The position numbers were made by a program, and so were the translations under genes. The notes under the pieces are model-generated. The model was not told the DNA's origin. It saw only the letters and a program-made list of their open reading frames with translations, and did no database searches. Shown in pieces: positions 1-8,114 of a DNA stretch of 25,837 nt. Source of the stretch: CAYJEO01 sp044432805 (lineage in GTDB: Bacteria > Bacillota_I > Bacilli_A > RF39 > UBA660); NCBI GenBank assembly GCA_044432805.1, contig JAWXUI010000013.1, positions 1-25,837 on the forward strand, read 5' to 3'. The stretch's first letter is position 1, and every line of letters starts with the position of its first letter.

Positions 1-320
1 TCTATTATAATATATTCTCCGGTAGGTAATTTAACTTCCAAATCTAATAGGGATTTTTTATTATCTTTAGTATTACCCATATGTTCAATATTTATAAAAT
101 TAATATCTTCTTGTTTTATTTTTATATTTATTATTTCGCTTATTAATTTAGCTAATATTTCTTTTTGCTCTGTAAAGAACTTTTTAAACACAACATCATA
201 TGTTAATCCTCCAAATGTTTTTATATTTTCTATAAACTTTCCTCTTTTCTTATTATTTTTATCCCAAATAAATGATACTTCACAAAGTTTATATTTCCTT
301 TTTATTTTAAATTTTTTTAA
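1..320 (-). pseudogene. Rpn/PD-(D/E)XK nuclease family 'transposase' fragment (runs off the left edge)
   Basis: The minus-strand frame is open from 320 to the window edge and gives a protein segment typical of the Rpn recombination-promoting nuclease / PD-(D/E)XK 'putative transposase' family: YDVVFKKFFTEQKEIL, then KSLLDLEVKLPTGEYIII. The second segment carries the D of the nuclease core followed by the strand that normally leads into the E-x-Q/K part, which lies beyond the edge. No ATG exists in frame before the one whose first base is position 80, which is inside the conserved domain. A GTG at 191 would cut off the first motif. An in-frame TAA lies at 321-323 and the polC terminator sits just upstream. 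I therefore read it as a 5'-truncated or frameshifted copy, although a non-standard start cannot be excluded. The family assignment is good; intact versus broken is uncertain. Confidence 0.6.
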
Positions 321-348
321 TTACAATATTTATAAAAAATATCTAAAT

Positions 349-374
349 AAAAAAATAGTTAAAAAACTATTTTT
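349..374 (-). terminator. Rho-independent terminator of polC
   Basis: On the minus strand a 10-bp AT-rich stem (AAAAATAGTT / AACTATTTTT) with a TTTT loop overlaps the polC stop codon and runs into a run of T. It also separates polC from the nuclease fragment beyond. Confidence 0.75.
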
Positions 375-3300
375 AAAAAAGTGTTAATTGATTAGATTCA
401 TCCATACCTTTTAAAATACCCATACTTCTCATTTTATCTAAAACAGTAGTAGATATCTTAGCTCTTTTTTGTAAATCTTCAATACTAATAAAATTACCTT
501 TTTCTCTTTCAATTATAATATTATTAGCAACTGTATCACCAAGTCCCTCAATTGTACTAAAAGGCGGTAAAATTGTTTTTTCATCTAACACTTTAAAAGT
601 ATGTGAATCACTATTCATTAAATCTATATTAGCAAACTTTAATCCTCTAGCAGTCATTTCAAGCGCTAATTTCAAACATTCTAAAACTGCATTTTCTTTG
701 TTAGTAGCTTCATAACCTTTGTTAATTATCTCTTTTATTTTTTCTTTAATTGGTTCATAACCTTTAATCATTGTTTCAATATCAAAATCTACTGCTTTAG
801 TAGAAAGCCAAGATGCATAAAAATATTGAGGATAATGAACTTTATAATAAGCAATTCTAAAAGCTGACATTACATAAGCTGTGGCATGTGCTTTTGGGAA
901 CATGTATTTTATCTTGCGACAAGATTCAATATACCATTCTTCTATCCCAGCATCTTTCATCTCAGCTGCAAATTCTACCCAAGCTGCTGGATCTTTACTA
1001 GCTCTTCCTTTACGAACAAACTCCATTATTTTAAAAGCTTTAATTGGTTTCATTCCTTTAAACATTAAATAAACCATGATATCGTCACGACAACCAATTA
1101 CTTCTTTAAACTCAACGACTTTATTTTTAATTAATTCTTGAGCATTTCCAACCCAAACATCAGTACCATGAGAAAGACCTGATATTTTAATTAATTCTGC
1201 AAAAGTTGTTGGTTTAGTTTCATTTACTAATGCAATGGTAAAGTTAGTACCAAATTCTGGAATACCTAATGTACCAGTTTCACACATTATTTGTTCTTTA
1301 GTAACATTTAATGGTTCTGGAGATAAAAAGATATCCATTGTTTTTTTATCATCTAAAGGAACATCTGTTACATTTTGACCAGACAAATCTTGAATAAGTC
1401 TTAATTGTGTAGGATCAGAATGACCTAAAATATCTAATTTTAATAAATCTTGATCGATAGCATGGTAATCAAAATGTGTTGTTCTCCAAGCGGATTTAAC
1501 ATCATCTGCCGGGAATTGAAATGGTGTAAAATCAGATACATCCATATAATCCGGAACTACAACTATTCCACCTGGATGTTGACCAGTTGTTCTTTTAACA
1601 CCGGTACACCCTTTTGCTAATCGTTCAATTTCAGCAGTTCTTTTAGAAATGTTTTTTTCTTCGCAATAACCTTTAACAAAGCCAAAAGCTGTTTTATCAG
1701 CAACTGTACCAATAGTCCCTGCGCGATAAACGTTATCTTCTCCAAATAAAACTTTAGTATAATCATGTGCAGCTGCTTGATTTAAATCAGAAAAATTTAA
1801 GTCTATATCGGGAACTTTATCTGCATTAAAACCTAAGAAAGTGGCAAATGGCATATCATTTCCTTCTTTTTTCATATCAGCATGACACTGTGGACATGTT
1901 TTACTTGGCAAATCAAAACCACTCAAATAAGTATTAGCCAAAGGAACACCATCTATTTCAAATATACTATGGTGGCATTGACTACAAACATAGTGTGAAG
2001 GAAGTGGATTTACTTCTGTTATTCCCATCATAGTCGCAACAAAAGAAGAACCAACAGAACCTCTTGAGCCCACAATATATCCATCATCATTAGATTTTTT
2101 TACTAATTTTTGCGATATTAAATATATAACGTCAAATCCTCCGCCGATAATTCCACCTAGATTTTTAGTTAATTGTTTTTCGACATCTTCTACATTATCA
2201 GCAATTAATTTTTCTTTTATAACATTTTTTACTGATTCATATCCATTTCTTATTGTTTTATTTAATTCACTAGAAAAATCATCTGGATATTTCTCTTTTA
2301 AGATATTTATAATACTATCACCATATAATTCTTTAGCAATACGTTCTTCAATATTAAAAGGTAGCGGATTACCATATAGTGAAAATGCTTTATCATAAAC
2401 TAAGTCAGTTACTATTTGTTGTGAATTTTCTATTCTAGGAGAAAATGGAACTCCATAAGTCTCAATTATAACTTCTACAATTTCTACACTATCAGCTATT
2501 TTATTCGTATTTAAAACAACTATTTCTTTTCTTGTTTCTTCATCTAAAAATTCAAAACATTCTAACATATTTTGTGTAGTTCTAAAATGATTAGAAGGAA
2601 TTGATGTAATATTTTTTCTAGCTAATGGATGTCTTCCTCCACCAGGTACTTTTTGATTTACAATTATCTCACGAAATATTTTTTCATCTTTTTCAATATG
2701 ATGAACATCCCCAGTTGCAACAACTATAATTCCTGTTTCTTTACCTATTTTAACTATTTTTTTAACATGTTCTGTTAATTCATATTTACTTCCAAAATCT
2801 CCGGATTGTAATAAGTGGTCATAACATTCAAGTGGTTGTACTTCTATATAATCATAAAAAGACATTATATTAGTTAATTCATCATCAGCTTTGCTTCTTG
2901 CTTCTATAAAAACTTCTGATTCATAGCATCCACTTCCAACCAAAATACCTTCTCTTAAATTTTGAATTTCACTTCTTAATATTCTTGGTGTTTTATATAA
3001 ATATTTAGTACTTGCAAGAGATATTATTTTAAATAAATTTTTTAATCCAACTTTATTTTGCACTAAAAGGTTAACATGATATGATCTACCATATTTATGA
3101 ATTTCATCTTTTGATACTAAATTGTTTAAATCATTTATTGTCTCAAAATTTCTTTCGTCTAATTTTTTTAACATTTTATGAAAAACTAAACCGGTACCTA
3201 ATGCATCATAATCAGCTCGGTGATGAGAATCTTCATCAAATGATACATTATATCTTTTAACTAAAGCAGATAAACTATGTCTAGCAAAATTATTATCTAG

Positions 3301-4920
3301 TGTTCTTGATAATTCTAAAGTATCAATTAAAGTATTTGTATATTCACCTAAATTGTATTTTTTATAAGCCATTTGTAAAAATGATAAATCAAATTTAGCA
3401 TTATGCGCTACCATAGGAAAGTCGCCAAACCATTCGATAAATCTTTTTACGGCATTTTCTTCGTTGTCTTTATCTATTAAATCATTATCTGTAATTCCTG
3501 TTAATTCAGTTATTTTAGCAGGTAAATTTCTCCCTGGATTTACTAGTTCGTTAAAGGTATCAAGAACTTCTCCATCTTTTATCTTAACAGCACCTATTTC
3601 AATTATTGAATCTTTACCAGCCGCATTAAATCCTGTTGTTTCAAAGTCAAATATAACATAAGTATTTTCTAATAATTTAGAATCATTTGGTCTAATAACG
3701 ATATTTACCGTATCATCAATCATTGTTAATTCTGTACCGTAAATAACTTTAAATTTATCTTTTTCTTCTACACCTTTATTTAAATCACATACTAAATGAT
3801 ATGCATCGGGAAAAGATTGTGCTCCATTATGATCTGTTATAGCAATTGCTTTATGACCCCATTTTTTTGCTTTTTTAATCAAACTTTTTACATCACATAT
3901 ACCGTCCATTTGACTCATTTTAGTATGAGTATGAAGTTCAACTCTTTTTTCTTCTTCTAGTTCTGTTTCTTCCCATAGTATTTTTTCTAATTTATTTATA
4001 TCACTGATCATTAAAACAAGTTCTTTTGTATAAGCATCATCTTTTACATTACCTCTTATTTTAATCCAATTTCCTTTTTTTACATCTTTTAAAACACTTA
4101 ATAATTCATCTTCTGAATTTATAAACATTTTTGCGTATATACTGTCTGTATAATCTGTTATTTTTAATGTTAATATTTTTAAATCAGTTTTTGTATTTCT
4201 AACATCTATATCATCAAATATATATCCTTCAACTACTATACTGTTTTGTGCAACTAAAACATTATCAATTGTAACAACATCTGTATTAATCATTCTTCCA
4301 TATATTACTTCTGGATTATCTGATTTTGTTTTATCTTTTCTTTCATATTTTGGCTTTTCTACTTTTGTTTCTTGTTTCACTTCTTCTTTTATAACCATTT
4401 GTTTTGGTTTGCTTATTTCTTCTGTTATTTCTTTGTTTATTTCTTTATTTATAACTATATTAAAGGAACAATCAAACCCTGCTTTAGTTAAGTTTTTTTC
4501 TAATATTTCTTTTATCGAATTAAATTTATTTTGTTCAGCTATATTACCTACTTCAAATAATATTTGGTTATTAGATATATTAATTTGTTTATTTTCAAAC
4601 ATTTTTAATAATGGTGATTCTTTTGATAATTCATTTAAAAAGTAATTGTAATATTCTTGTATATTGTTTTTATTTATACATTTAAAAATAACAGAAACTT
4701 TTTTTACTGTTTTAAAAGATTTTTCTAAATTATCTTTAAAAATCAAATAGATGTTTAGTGGCAATGTATTTTCATTTTCTATTATAAAATTATAAGAATC
4801 CATTTTTTTATTTGCAACAATTCTATTTAATTTAGCATTTATAAAATATTCATAATGGCTTTTTTCTAAATTAATTTGCTTTAATAAAATTTCTATTTTG
4901 TCTTGCATACTACCACTCAT
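373..4920 (-). CDS. polC: DNA polymerase III alpha subunit, Gram-positive PolC type
   Basis: The replicative polymerase of low-GC Gram-positives, with its own 3'-5' proofreading exonuclease. At 1515 aa it is a little longer than the usual ~1440. Visible domains in order: a lysine/glutamate-rich N-terminal region (1-205); an OB-fold (~205-320); the first half of the PHP domain, with HTHTKMSQMDG at 330-340 and ITDHNG near 361; an inserted DEDDh exonuclease starting at VIFDFETTG (~422-430); the rest of the PHP domain; a zinc-binding pair of CxxC motifs (~977 and ~1012); and the polymerase core with PDIDLNFS at 1037-1044 (catalytic aspartates) and KLDILGHSD around 1163. No Shine-Dalgarno precedes the first ATG. 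A second in-frame ATG lies four codons on. The gene stands alone between terminators. The identification is certain; only the exact start is open. Confidence 0.98.
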   Translation of the reverse strand: MSGSMQDKIEILLKQINLEKSHYEYFINAKLNRIVANKKMDSYNFIIENENTLPLNIYLIFKDNLEKSFKTVKKVSVIFKCINKNNIQEYYNYFLNELSKESPLLKMFENKQINISNNQILFEVGNIAEQNKFNSIKEILEKNLTKAGFDCSFNIVINKEINKEITEEISKPKQMVIKEEVKQETKVEKPKYERKDKTKSDNPEVIYGRMINTDVVTIDNVLVAQNSIVVEGYIFDDIDVRNTKTDLKILTLKITDYTDSIYAKMFINSEDELLSVLKDVKKGNWIKIRGNVKDDAYTKELVLMISDINKLEKILWEETELEEEKRVELHTHTKMSQMDGICDVKSLIKKAKKWGHKAIAITDHNGAQSFPDAYHLVCDLNKGVEEKDKFKVIYGTELTMIDDTVNIVIRPNDSKLLENTYVIFDFETTGFNAAGKDSIIEIGAVKIKDGEVLDTFNELVNPGRNLPAKITELTGITDNDLIDKDNEENAVKRFIEWFGDFPMVAHNAKFDLSFLQMAYKKYNLGEYTNTLIDTLELSRTLDNNFARHSLSALVKRYNVSFDEDSHHRADYDALGTGLVFHKMLKKLDERNFETINDLNNLVSKDEIHKYGRSYHVNLLVQNKVGLKNLFKIISLASTKYLYKTPRILRSEIQNLREGILVGSGCYESEVFIEARSKADDELTNIMSFYDYIEVQPLECYDHLLQSGDFGSKYELTEHVKKIVKIGKETGIIVVATGDVHHIEKDEKIFREIIVNQKVPGGGRHPLARKNITSIPSNHFRTTQNMLECFEFLDEETRKEIVVLNTNKIADSVEIVEVIIETYGVPFSPRIENSQQIVTDLVYDKAFSLYGNPLPFNIEERIAKELYGDSIINILKEKYPDDFSSELNKTIRNGYESVKNVIKEKLIADNVEDVEKQLTKNLGGIIGGGFDVIYLISQKLVKKSNDDGYIVGSRGSVGSSFVATMMGITEVNPLPSHYVCSQCHHSIFEIDGVPLANTYLSGFDLPSKTCPQCHADMKKEGNDMPFATFLGFNADKVPDIDLNFSDLNQAAAHDYTKVLFGEDNVYRAGTIGTVADKTAFGFVKGYCEEKNISKRTAEIERLAKGCTGVKRTTGQHPGGIVVVPDYMDVSDFTPFQFPADDVKSAWRTTHFDYHAIDQDLLKLDILGHSDPTQLRLIQDLSGQNVTDVPLDDKKTMDIFLSPEPLNVTKEQIMCETGTLGIPEFGTNFTIALVNETKPTTFAELIKISGLSHGTDVWVGNAQELIKNKVVEFKEVIGCRDDIMVYLMFKGMKPIKAFKIMEFVRKGRASKDPAAWVEFAAEMKDAGIEEWYIESCRKIKYMFPKAHATAYVMSAFRIAYYKVHYPQYFYASWLSTKAVDFDIETMIKGYEPIKEKIKEIINKGYEATNKENAVLECLKLALEMTARGLKFANIDLMNSDSHTFKVLDEKTILPPFSTIEGLGDTVANNIIIEREKGNFISIEDLQKRAKISTTVLDKMRSMGILKGMDESNQLTLF

Positions 4921-4931
4921 TTCTAAAAATA

Positions 4932-4937
4932 ATTATA
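4932..4937 (-). promoter_or_regulatory. Candidate -10 box of polC, very close to the start codon
   Basis: A perfect TATAAT on the minus strand ends only 11 nt before the polC ATG. No convincing -35 is seen at 16-18 nt. Transcription from here would begin about 4-5 nt before the ATG, giving an essentially leaderless mRNA, which fits the missing Shine-Dalgarno. Confidence 0.5.
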
Positions 4938-4940
4938 CTA

Positions 4941-4962
4941 AAAAAAACTATAAAAATATAGT
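4941..4962 (-). terminator. Rho-independent terminator of prfA-prmC
   Basis: On the minus strand ACTATA-TTTT-TATAGT is followed by a run of T, about 50 nt past the prmC stop. It separates this operon from polC. Confidence 0.75.
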
Positions 4963-5015
4963 CTTGACTTTTATTTATATATGTTAATTAATAATGTAGA
5001 GTTTTTTAAACAATT

Positions 5016-5729
5016 TTAATCATTCTTTAAAACAAATACAAATCTATCTCTATTTTGTAAATCCTTCTTTACAATCACTTTACTATCAGGAAAATATAAT
5101 TTAGCATACTTAACTATTTCTTCAGCTTGTGTATGCCCTATTTCAAACGCTAAAATAGCTTTTTTATTTAAATAATTATTTACATTTTTTAGTATTTCTT
5201 TATAAAAATATAAACCGTTATCATCAGCATACAAAGCCAAATGAGGTTCATTATTTTTTACTAAATCCATTATGTCTTCATCATAATCAATATATGGTGG
5301 ATTAGAAACAATAACATCATATTTATGATTAATATTAGAAAACAAATCAGATTCGATAAAATTAATATCAACATCGTTTAATAAAGCACTTTCTTTAGCT
5401 AAAGATAATGCTGTTTTAGAAATATCACTTGCATCAATAGTAGCATTCAGTTCTTTTTTTAAACTAATTGCTATACACCCACTTCCAGTGCATAAATCTA
5501 ACAAATTAATATTTTGTATATTTTGTTCTTTAATATACTTCATTAAATAATCAACTAATTCTTCAGTTTCAAAACGAGGAATCAAAACATCTTTATTTAC
5601 TAATATCTTATTGCCAAAAAAATTAGTATGGCCAACAATATATTGAACTGGTATACCTTTTTCTAAAAGTTTATACGCTTCATCTATATTACCATCATAA
5701 TATTTTTTCAAATACTCAACATCACTCAT
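5016..5729 (-). CDS. prmC: Peptide chain release factor N5-glutamine methyltransferase PrmC (HemK)
   Basis: Methylates the glutamine of the GGQ loop of RF1 and RF2, using SAM. Seen: PVQYIVGHTNFFG (27-39) and IPRFETEELV, both hallmark PrmC segments; the SAM-binding LDLCTGSG (77-84); and the NPPY motif at 143-146 that holds the substrate glutamine. At 237 aa it is short for the family (about 280). The missing part is the N-terminal helical domain, of which only ~25 residues precede PVQYIVG. It lies directly behind its substrate gene prfA. The prfA stop and the prmC start share one base (TAATG), which implies translational coupling. Confidence 0.96.
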   Translation of the reverse strand: MSDVEYLKKYYDGNIDEAYKLLEKGIPVQYIVGHTNFFGNKILVNKDVLIPRFETEELVDYLMKYIKEQNIQNINLLDLCTGSGCIAISLKKELNATIDASDISKTALSLAKESALLNDVDINFIESDLFSNINHKYDVIVSNPPYIDYDEDIMDLVKNNEPHLALYADDNGLYFYKEILKNVNNYLNKKAILAFEIGHTQAEEIVKYAKLYFPDSKVIVKKDLQNRDRFVFVLKND

Positions 5730-6784
5730 TATTCACCACGAAGTTTACGTGCTTGATCTTCTGTAATTAAAGCTTCAATAATTTCATCCATTGCTCCATC
5801 CATAACACGATCTAATTGTTTTGTTGTAAACCCAATTTGATGATCAGTAACTCTATTTTGTGGATAATTATAAGTTCTTATTTTTTCAGAACGATCTCCA
5901 GTTCCTATTTTATTTTTACGTTCTGCACCAATGCTTTCTTCTTGTTGTCTAGTTTTTAAATCAAAAAGTCTTGTTTGCAATATTTTAATAGCCTTTTCTT
6001 TATTTTTTATTTGTGATCTTTCTGTTTGTGAATAAACAATTAACCCAGTTGGTACGTGCGTAAGTCTTACAGCTGAATCCGTAGTATTTACACCTTGACC
6101 ACCACATCCACTAGCTCTTGTAACATCAATTCTAACTTCACTCATATCTAAATCAAAATCAACTTCTTCAGCTTCTGGCATTACTAAAACAGTAGCGGTA
6201 GAAGTTTGAACTCGACCATTACTTTCGGTTACTGGAACTCTTTGTACTCTGTGTGCTCCTGAATCATATTTTAATTTAGAATAAACATTATCACCTTTAA
6301 TTAAAAATTCTATTTGTGAAAAACCACCAGCAGTTCCATCTATTGAACTATAAATTTCTGTTTTCCAACCACTTTTTTCTGCATATCTTGTATACATACG
6401 ATATAAATCACCGGCAAATATATTAGCTTCGTCTCCACCAGCAGCTCCACGAATTTCAACAATAACATTTTTTCCATCATTAGGATCTTTTGGTAATAAT
6501 AAAATTTCAAAAGTAGCTTCTAAAGTATTTAACTCTTCTGTTAATTGTTCAACTTCTTCTCTAGCAAATTCACCTAATTCAATATCTTTAATTAAATCTT
6601 TTGCTTCTTCGATTGCTGTTTTTAATTCTTTATATTTTAAATAAGCATTGTACGCTTCACTTAAAGACGATTGTTCCTTATTAAGTTCCATTGTTTTTTT
6701 TATATCCGACAACGTTTCTGACTTCATCAATTCTTCTTGTATTTCTAAATATCTTTTTTCTATTGCCATTAATCTTTCTATCAT
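5729..6784 (-). CDS. prfA: Peptide chain release factor 1 (RF1)
   Basis: Terminates translation at UAA and UAG. The tripeptide anticodon region reads RVPVTES (PVT at 184-186), the RF1 type of codon-recognition motif, in contrast to the SPF of the RF2 gene at 21524-22613. The peptidyl-hydrolysis GGQ is at 228-230 within RASGCGGQGVNTTDSAVR. Length (351 aa) and ending (RTYNYPQNRVTDH) are normal for RF1. The start is supported by GGAGG 8 nt upstream and a good sigma-A promoter. First gene of a prfA-prmC operon, the usual bacterial pairing of release factor and its methylase. Confidence 0.98.
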   Translation of the reverse strand: MIERLMAIEKRYLEIQEELMKSETLSDIKKTMELNKEQSSLSEAYNAYLKYKELKTAIEEAKDLIKDIELGEFAREEVEQLTEELNTLEATFEILLLPKDPNDGKNVIVEIRGAAGGDEANIFAGDLYRMYTRYAEKSGWKTEIYSSIDGTAGGFSQIEFLIKGDNVYSKLKYDSGAHRVQRVPVTESNGRVQTSTATVLVMPEAEEVDFDLDMSEVRIDVTRASGCGGQGVNTTDSAVRLTHVPTGLIVYSQTERSQIKNKEKAIKILQTRLFDLKTRQQEESIGAERKNKIGTGDRSEKIRTYNYPQNRVTDHQIGFTTKQLDRVMDGAMDEIIEALITEDQARKLRGE

Positions 6785-6812
6785 TTTATTTCCTCCATTT
6801 AAACTACGCTAA

Positions 6813-6841
6813 ATTATACTATAATTTTATGCATTAAGCAA
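6813..6841 (-). promoter_or_regulatory. Sigma-A promoter of prfA-prmC
   Basis: On the minus strand: TTGCTT, 17 nt, TATAAT, with the prfA start 28 nt further on. It lies just after the terminator of the upstream gene. Confidence 0.75.
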
Positions 6842-6842
6842 C

Positions 6843-6866
6843 AAAAAATAAGCATAATACGCTTAT
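6843..6866 (-). terminator. Rho-independent terminator after the 230-aa gene
   Basis: On the minus strand the stem ATAAGC / GCTTAT with an 8-nt loop is followed by five T, one base after the stop codon at 6868. Confidence 0.7.
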
Positions 6867-6867
6867 C

Positions 6868-7560
6868 TTAATTTTTTGGTGTTTTTATTTTTTGAGAAGA
6901 AAATGAATCATCTTTTATTTTGCAAGACAATCTTTTTAATTGTTCAGTGGTAAATAAATTTAAATTGATATATTTTAATAAATCTTCCATACCTTCTATA
7001 TTACATAACCTATTTATATCATCAATAGACCAAGTCATAAAAATATATTCTAATAATGTTATCTTCTCATCTAACAAAACATCTATTCCATCATGATCAA
7101 AGGGTTTTGTCAAAATAGAATTCAGAATATTAGGTTTTAATATCGAAATAATTTCTAAAGCTTTAATAACTAGTACTGGTGATGTCAAACCATTAAAAAC
7201 ATTCCCTTTGAAAAATTCTTGACTTGTTAAATAAGGTATTTCATTAATCGCGGCCATATATGTATAAGAATAATCTGTATGAAGAGCCGCAAATAAAATG
7301 TTGTTTTCGGCCTCATCTTCATTCGATGATTGACTTATATTTTTAATTGCATTATAAACTTTAACTGATTCTAAACTTTCTAAACATTTATCTTTTTTTT
7401 TTAAAGTCCAAAAATAACTTTTTTCACAAATTTCATACATTTCTTTATTTCCAACAGCAAGAAAATATCTAGCAAAAGAATGTATTATATTATTCTTATC
7501 ACTGTCCCTTAACAAAATATCAGAACCCTTTATTTTTTTAGCTAATTCTAAATGTGTCAT
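6868..7560 (-). CDS. Hypothetical protein, 230 aa, unrecognised
   Basis: A real gene by its signals: AGGAGGT ends 5 nt before the ATG, a TTGACT-17-TATTAT promoter lies in front, and a hairpin terminator follows the stop, so it is a single-gene transcript. I recognise no family. The protein is soluble (no signal peptide or membrane segment), looks mostly helical, and carries scattered cysteines and tryptophans without a metal-site spacing. It begins MTHLELAKKIKGSDILL and ends in a basic, serine-rich tail. It sits between rpoE and prfA, two conserved housekeeping genes, and is probably lineage specific. No function is proposed. Confidence 0.8.
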   Translation of the reverse strand: MTHLELAKKIKGSDILLRDSDKNNIIHSFARYFLAVGNKEMYEICEKSYFWTLKKKDKCLESLESVKVYNAIKNISQSSNEDEAENNILFAALHTDYSYTYMAAINEIPYLTSQEFFKGNVFNGLTSPVLVIKALEIISILKPNILNSILTKPFDHDGIDVLLDEKITLLEYIFMTWSIDDINRLCNIEGMEDLLKYINLNLFTTEQLKRLSCKIKDDSFSSQKIKTPKN

Positions 7561-7579
7561 AGTGACCTCCTGGTAATTT

Positions 7580-7608
7580 ATAATAATACAAAACTATATT
7601 TTAGTCAA
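7580..7608 (-). promoter_or_regulatory. Sigma-A promoter of the 230-aa gene
   Basis: On the minus strand: TTGACT, 17 nt, TATTAT, followed by AGGAGGT and the ATG at 7560. It starts immediately after rpoE. Confidence 0.75.
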
Positions 7609-7619
7609 CAAAAAAACGA

Positions 7620-8060
7620 TTAGTCTTCTTCTAATTCGTCTTCTTCAACTATAGTTAGATCCCCTAAATCATCTTCAGTATCTAACTCATCAACATCAGA
7701 GTTAACTTCAATCTCTGAATCATCTTCTGTTTCTTCAGCTTCTTCGATTTCTTCTATTTCCTCTTCATCGATTTCTTCTATTTCTTCTAATTCTTCTAAA
7801 TCTATATTTGCTTTATGATTAAGCGCTAAATCCCATTCACCGCTTTCAAGCAAAATAAATCTTTTGTCCAAAGTAAGTGAAGTATAATAATCACCTATTT
7901 TTTCTGCATAATCACTTTCTGAAAAAGAAAGTAATTCACATATTTTTTTAAAAATACTTGGTGTATTTAATCCTTTTTTTTCTTCTTTTAAAATCAATCC
8001 AGTTAAATCAGTATAAGATAGAATTTCTATCTCCTCTTTTGTCATTTTTTTCAAACTCAT
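7620..8060 (-). CDS. rpoE: DNA-directed RNA polymerase delta subunit
   Basis: The delta subunit is a Firmicutes-specific RNA polymerase accessory factor that helps recycle polymerase and sharpens promoter selection. Seen: an N-terminal winged-helix (HARE-HTH) domain, about residues 1-90, with the typical TDLTGLILKEEKKGLNTPSIF and LDKRFILLESGEWDL; then a C-terminal tail made almost only of Asp and Glu (from about residue 90), which is the family's disordered acidic region. Length (146 aa) is usual. AGGAGG precedes the ATG. It lies 54 nt downstream of argS; a weak TATTAT -10 with a poor -35 is visible in that gap. Confidence 0.95.
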   Translation of the reverse strand: MSLKKMTKEEIEILSYTDLTGLILKEEKKGLNTPSIFKKICELLSFSESDYAEKIGDYYTSLTLDKRFILLESGEWDLALNHKANIDLEELEEIEEIDEEEIEEIEEAEETEDDSEIEVNSDVDELDTEDDLGDLTIVEEDELEED

Positions 8061-8114
8061 AAATTTCCTCCTAAATTTCTATTTTATAATATGCATCTTT
8101 TTATTTTTTAACAC

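Noticed and set aside
881..1072. Plus-strand ORFs of about 60 codons inside polC (881-1072, 886-1068, also 3464-3661 and 4409-4645)
   Set aside because: Antisense shadows of polC: no ribosome binding sites, low-complexity composition, no family resemblance.
6086..6106. Unusual residues around the RF1 GGQ loop (GCGGQG)
   Set aside because: The positions flanking GGQ vary among bacterial RF1 proteins (A/C/N before, H/S/G after); the GGQ itself is intact.
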